From Rhizobiaceae bacterium UBA1291 (GTDB lineage: Bacteria; Pseudomonadota; Alphaproteobacteria; Rhizobiales; Rhizobiaceae), in the NCBI GenBank assembly GCA_002307905.1, contig DBUL01000185.1:3498-11978 (forward strand): a stretch of 8,481 bases of DNA, read 5' to 3'. Made by a program: the position numbers and the translations under genes. Within the stretch, counting starts at the first letter, position 1. Each line of letters starts with the position of its first letter. The notes under the pieces were generated by a model, which ran no database searches, was not told the DNA's origin, and saw nothing but the letters and a program-made list of their open reading frames with translations. Of the stretch, positions 6,432 through 8,481 are shown piece after piece.

Positions 6432-6458
6432 CCTTTGGACCGAAGCTCCCTGTTTTGG

Positions 6459-7229
6459 TCAGCCTTGTGCGGAGGGCTGCCCGAGCCAGTGGCGGAGGCC
6501 TTCCACCACGCCGTCGGCCTCATGCCCATTTGCCTGATAGATCCGGCTGCTTTCGGGAAACCGCAGTTTCACTTCGTCGTGTCCGTTGGCCGGGATGATG
6601 CCGCGCACGTTCTCGAGCGCGAACATGTCCATGTCATTGCCCGTGTCACCGGCAACAATCACCTCGTCAAGAGCGACGCCGATCTTGCGGCAGAGCCACA
6701 CCAGGGCATTGCCCTTGTCGGCATTGGCGGGAAGAATGTCGAGGTCACGCTTGCTTGAGTAGACGATCTTGACCTTGAGCCCATTGCCTTCGAGCCGATC
6801 GCTTAAGTCCGACAGCCGGTCCGTCGACGCGTCATGCAGGTACCAGCTCGACTTGCGATCATGCTGAAAACGGTCAGGCTGCCGGGCCATGTCGGGGAAG
6901 TCGCCGACAAGATCGGCTATGCTCGCCGCGTCGTAACCCTCTGCGATGAATTCTGCGTACTCCATTTCCATCCCGGACACGGTGTCGCACGCCATCATCG
7001 TGCCAACGCCGCCGATCACGAAGTCGGCCGCCGGCAGGCCCTCCTCCTGGGTGAAGGAGAGGATGTCGTCGACCAGTCGTCCGCTGTTGTAGACCAGCAA
7101 CGGGCGCGTCTCGGGATCGAGTTCGCGCCAGTAGGCGGAAAAGCGGTGCGATGCATCGCGATCTCCCGCAAGCGTCCCGTCAAGATCGGAGGAAAAGAGA
7201 CGGACCGGTCTCAATCGCCGTCGTTCCAT
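6459..7229 (-). CDS. mfppA: Mannosylfructose-phosphate phosphatase (HAD, sucrose-phosphatase-like)
   Basis: A HAD-superfamily (type IIB, S6PP family) phosphatase of 256 residues. Motif I is S-S-D-L-D-G-T-L (13-20) with nucleophile D15 and acid/base D17. Motif II is N-S-G-R (48-51). The motif III lysine is in D-K-G (K172), and motif IV is G-D-T-G-N-D-M-D-M (194-202), whose Asp residues bind Mg2+. The family includes sucrose-6-phosphate phosphatase. The specific call rests on its 19-base overlap with the upstream mannosylfructose-phosphate synthase-like gene, the same pairing as mfpsA-mfppA of A. tumefaciens. It would release phosphate from mannosylfructose-phosphate in the cytosol. The start is ambiguous: the ATG at 7227-7229 has no ribosome site, while a TTG at 7239-7241, four codons upstream, has GAGGAGG four bases before it. 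Sucrose-phosphate phosphatase is the main alternative. Confidence 0.85.
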   Translation of the reverse strand: MERRRLRPVRLFSSDLDGTLAGDRDASHRFSAYWRELDPETRPLLVYNSGRLVDDILSFTQEEGLPAADFVIGGVGTMMACDTVSGMEMEYAEFIAEGYDAASIADLVGDFPDMARQPDRFQHDRKSSWYLHDASTDRLSDLSDRLEGNGLKVKIVYSSKRDLDILPANADKGNALVWLCRKIGVALDEVIVAGDTGNDMDMFALENVRGIIPANGHDEVKLRFPESSRIYQANGHEADGVVEGLRHWLGQPSAQG

Positions 7230-8481
7230 GGTTCTGCCCAATCGGCCTCCTCGAGTGCCTGCGCCACCGGTCGGCCCTCGACCAGTGCCACCAGTTGCTG
7301 GGCAATACCGGTCCAGGTGAAGAGGCTTCGGGCCTTGTGCGCGCCCATGCGCGACAGCCTGTCCCTCAAGCGCTGATGGCGGAACGGCTTCATCATGGTA
7401 ATGCCCAGGTCCTCCTTGTCGAAGGGATCGGCGAACAGCGCGTGACGACCGTAGCTGACCGCACGGAACAGCCCGCCATGCACCGTCACGATGGTCGGTG
7501 TGCCGCTCGCCATGGCCTCGATCGCCGTCATGCCGAAGGGTTCGTAACGGCTCGACAGCACGAAGAGATCGGCCGCGCGATAGTAGTCGGGCAGATCCTC
7601 GTCCGAGATGAAGCCGGAGAACTGGACGCGGTCGGTGAGGCCCAGGTCTTCGACCTGTTTCTTCAGTCCGTCGAGGATGCCCTGTTCCTGCGCGTCGAGG
7701 TTTTCGCCGCCAAGTGCCAGATGCAGGCGGGCATCGGGGACACGGCTCGCCAGCACCGAGAAGCCATCGACCAACAGGTCATAGCCCTTGTTGGTGGCAA
7801 GCCGCCCGAGCGCCATCACCACCTTACCCTCGAAACCGAGCCGCTGGCGGATCATCTGTCGCGATGCTTCCGACATCGGATAGAAACGGTTGTCGTCATA
7901 GCCGGGCGGGATCATGTGCACGCGACTGCGGCTGAGGCCGTAATCCTCCATCAGCATGTCGAGCTGGATCGGGGTCGTTGCGACCACCAGTTGGCAGCTG
8001 CGATAGATGATTAGTTCATGCTGGATTCGTTCCTTGAAGTTGAACTCCTCCTCGAACTTGTCGGCGCGCTCCGGATAGTCGGTCTCCATCTGCCGCTTCT
8101 TCCACAGCCCGAGCGAATGGGGCGTATGGATATGCGGAATGTTCAACGCTTCGGAAAGACGCTGTCCGGCGACGCCCGCGTCCCAGTAATGGCTGTTGAC
8201 GAAGAGATAGCTGAGACCCTCGCGCTTGATGTAGCGCAGCGCCTTCTCGTTCCATTCGTTGAGATAGCGGTGAAGATATTCCTTCGGGATGAAATCGACC
8301 CCGCCGCAGGGAATGCGGATAACCCGCACGTCGGCATCGACCTCGTCGATTTCCGGCTGGTCTTCGAACCGGCGCGTGAAGATGTCGACCTTGTGGCCGA
8401 GCTGGGCGAGTTTCTTCGCCAGTTCGAGAACGTAGACGACTTGTCCGCCGGTATCCGCCGCGCCGAGCGGCGGGTGGGCGG
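7211..8481 (-). CDS. mfpsA: Mannosylfructose-phosphate synthase (GT4 glycosyltransferase), 5' end outside the window
   Basis: The open frame continues without a stop to the window edge, so 423 codons are visible and only some 30 N-terminal residues should be missing compared with the roughly 450-residue family. The first visible residues, H-P-P-L-G-A-A-D-T-G-G-Q-V-V-Y-V-L-E-L-A, are the glycine-rich N-terminal loop of sucrose-phosphate-synthase-like GT-B enzymes. H-T-P-H-S-L-G-L-W-K-K lies midway. The C-terminal half has G-R-L-A-T-N-K-G-Y-D (donor-binding R and K, about 7775-7805) and the GT4 EX7E motif E-P-F-G-M-T-A-I-E (7517-7543). In A. tumefaciens the homologue joins mannose from GDP-mannose to fructose-6-phosphate. 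The H-S-L-G-L-W-K-K-R-Q-M-E-T-D-Y-P stretch and the adjoining phosphatase favour this over sucrose-phosphate synthase, but donor specificity is inferred. The upstream promoter lies outside the window. Confidence 0.85.
   Translation of the reverse strand, partial: AHPPLGAADTGGQVVYVLELAKKLAQLGHKVDIFTRRFEDQPEIDEVDADVRVIRIPCGGVDFIPKEYLHRYLNEWNEKALRYIKREGLSYLFVNSHYWDAGVAGQRLSEALNIPHIHTPHSLGLWKKRQMETDYPERADKFEEEFNFKERIQHELIIYRSCQLVVATTPIQLDMLMEDYGLSRSRVHMIPPGYDDNRFYPMSEASRQMIRQRLGFEGKVVMALGRLATNKGYDLLVDGFSVLASRVPDARLHLALGGENLDAQEQGILDGLKKQVEDLGLTDRVQFSGFISDEDLPDYYRAADLFVLSSRYEPFGMTAIEAMASGTPTIVTVHGGLFRAVSYGRHALFADPFDKEDLGITMMKPFRHQRLRDRLSRMGAHKARSLFTWTGIAQQLVALVEGRPVAQALEEADWAEPWNDGD

Noticed and set aside
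6423..6443. Hairpin TCGGTC/GACCGA after mfppA as an intrinsic terminator
   Set aside because: A 6-pair stem with a 9-base loop and no T-run on the minus strand; it also overlaps the candidate Nudix -35.
5849..6598. Plus-strand open frame opposite the Nudix and mfppA genes
   Set aside because: It is antisense to two well-supported genes and spans the gap between them; no domain resemblance.
7151..8014. Plus-strand open frame opposite mfpsA
   Set aside because: It is antisense to a conserved glycosyltransferase; the composition is that of a shadow frame.

Overview
The window looks like a chromosomal segment of an alphaproteobacterium of the family Rhizobiaceae (Agrobacterium/Rhizobium/Shinella-like). 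Reasons: high-GC coding sequence, a plant-type glutamate-cysteine ligase, DUF1127 and DUF937 proteins typical of rhizobia, and a mannosylfructose-phosphate synthase/phosphatase pair of the kind characterised in Agrobacterium tumefaciens. I see no insertion sequence, tRNA, rRNA, CRISPR array, prophage or integration site. The window is gene-dense and mostly housekeeping or metabolic.

Layout, left to right. At 1-145 (minus) is the N-terminal end of a LysR-family regulator that runs off the window. A roughly 200-base gap with a candidate LysR promoter separates it from a divergent small DUF1127 protein (342-641, plus), which ends in a good intrinsic terminator (691-723). Everything else lies on the minus strand. 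Read in transcription order from the right edge it is: mfpsA (5' end cut off, 7211-8481), mfppA (6459-7229, overlapping mfpsA by 19 bases), a Nudix hydrolase (5783-6319), a PiT phosphate transporter (4115-5620), rsmE (3362-4099, only 15 bases after pit), gshA (1823-3196) and a DUF937 protein (776-1675).

How the genes work together. mfpsA and mfppA form a two-step pathway: a GT4 glycosyltransferase makes mannosylfructose-phosphate and a HAD phosphatase removes the phosphate, giving a non-reducing disaccharide used as a compatible solute. pit and rsmE look co-transcribed although their functions (phosphate uptake and 16S rRNA methylation) are unrelated. gshA makes gamma-glutamylcysteine for glutathione. 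The most informative non-coding signal is an 18-base sequence at 5764-5781, upstream of pit, that matches the PhoB box (two CTGTCA-like repeats 11 bases apart) at 15 of 18 positions. It suggests phosphate-responsive control of pit and perhaps of rsmE.

I found no convincing undescribed multi-gene system. The points most worth a second look are the Pho box and the pit-rsmE coupling, the palindromic three-half-site cluster upstream of the Nudix gene, the Glu-to-Lys change in the Nudix box, and the internal duplication in the DUF937 protein.
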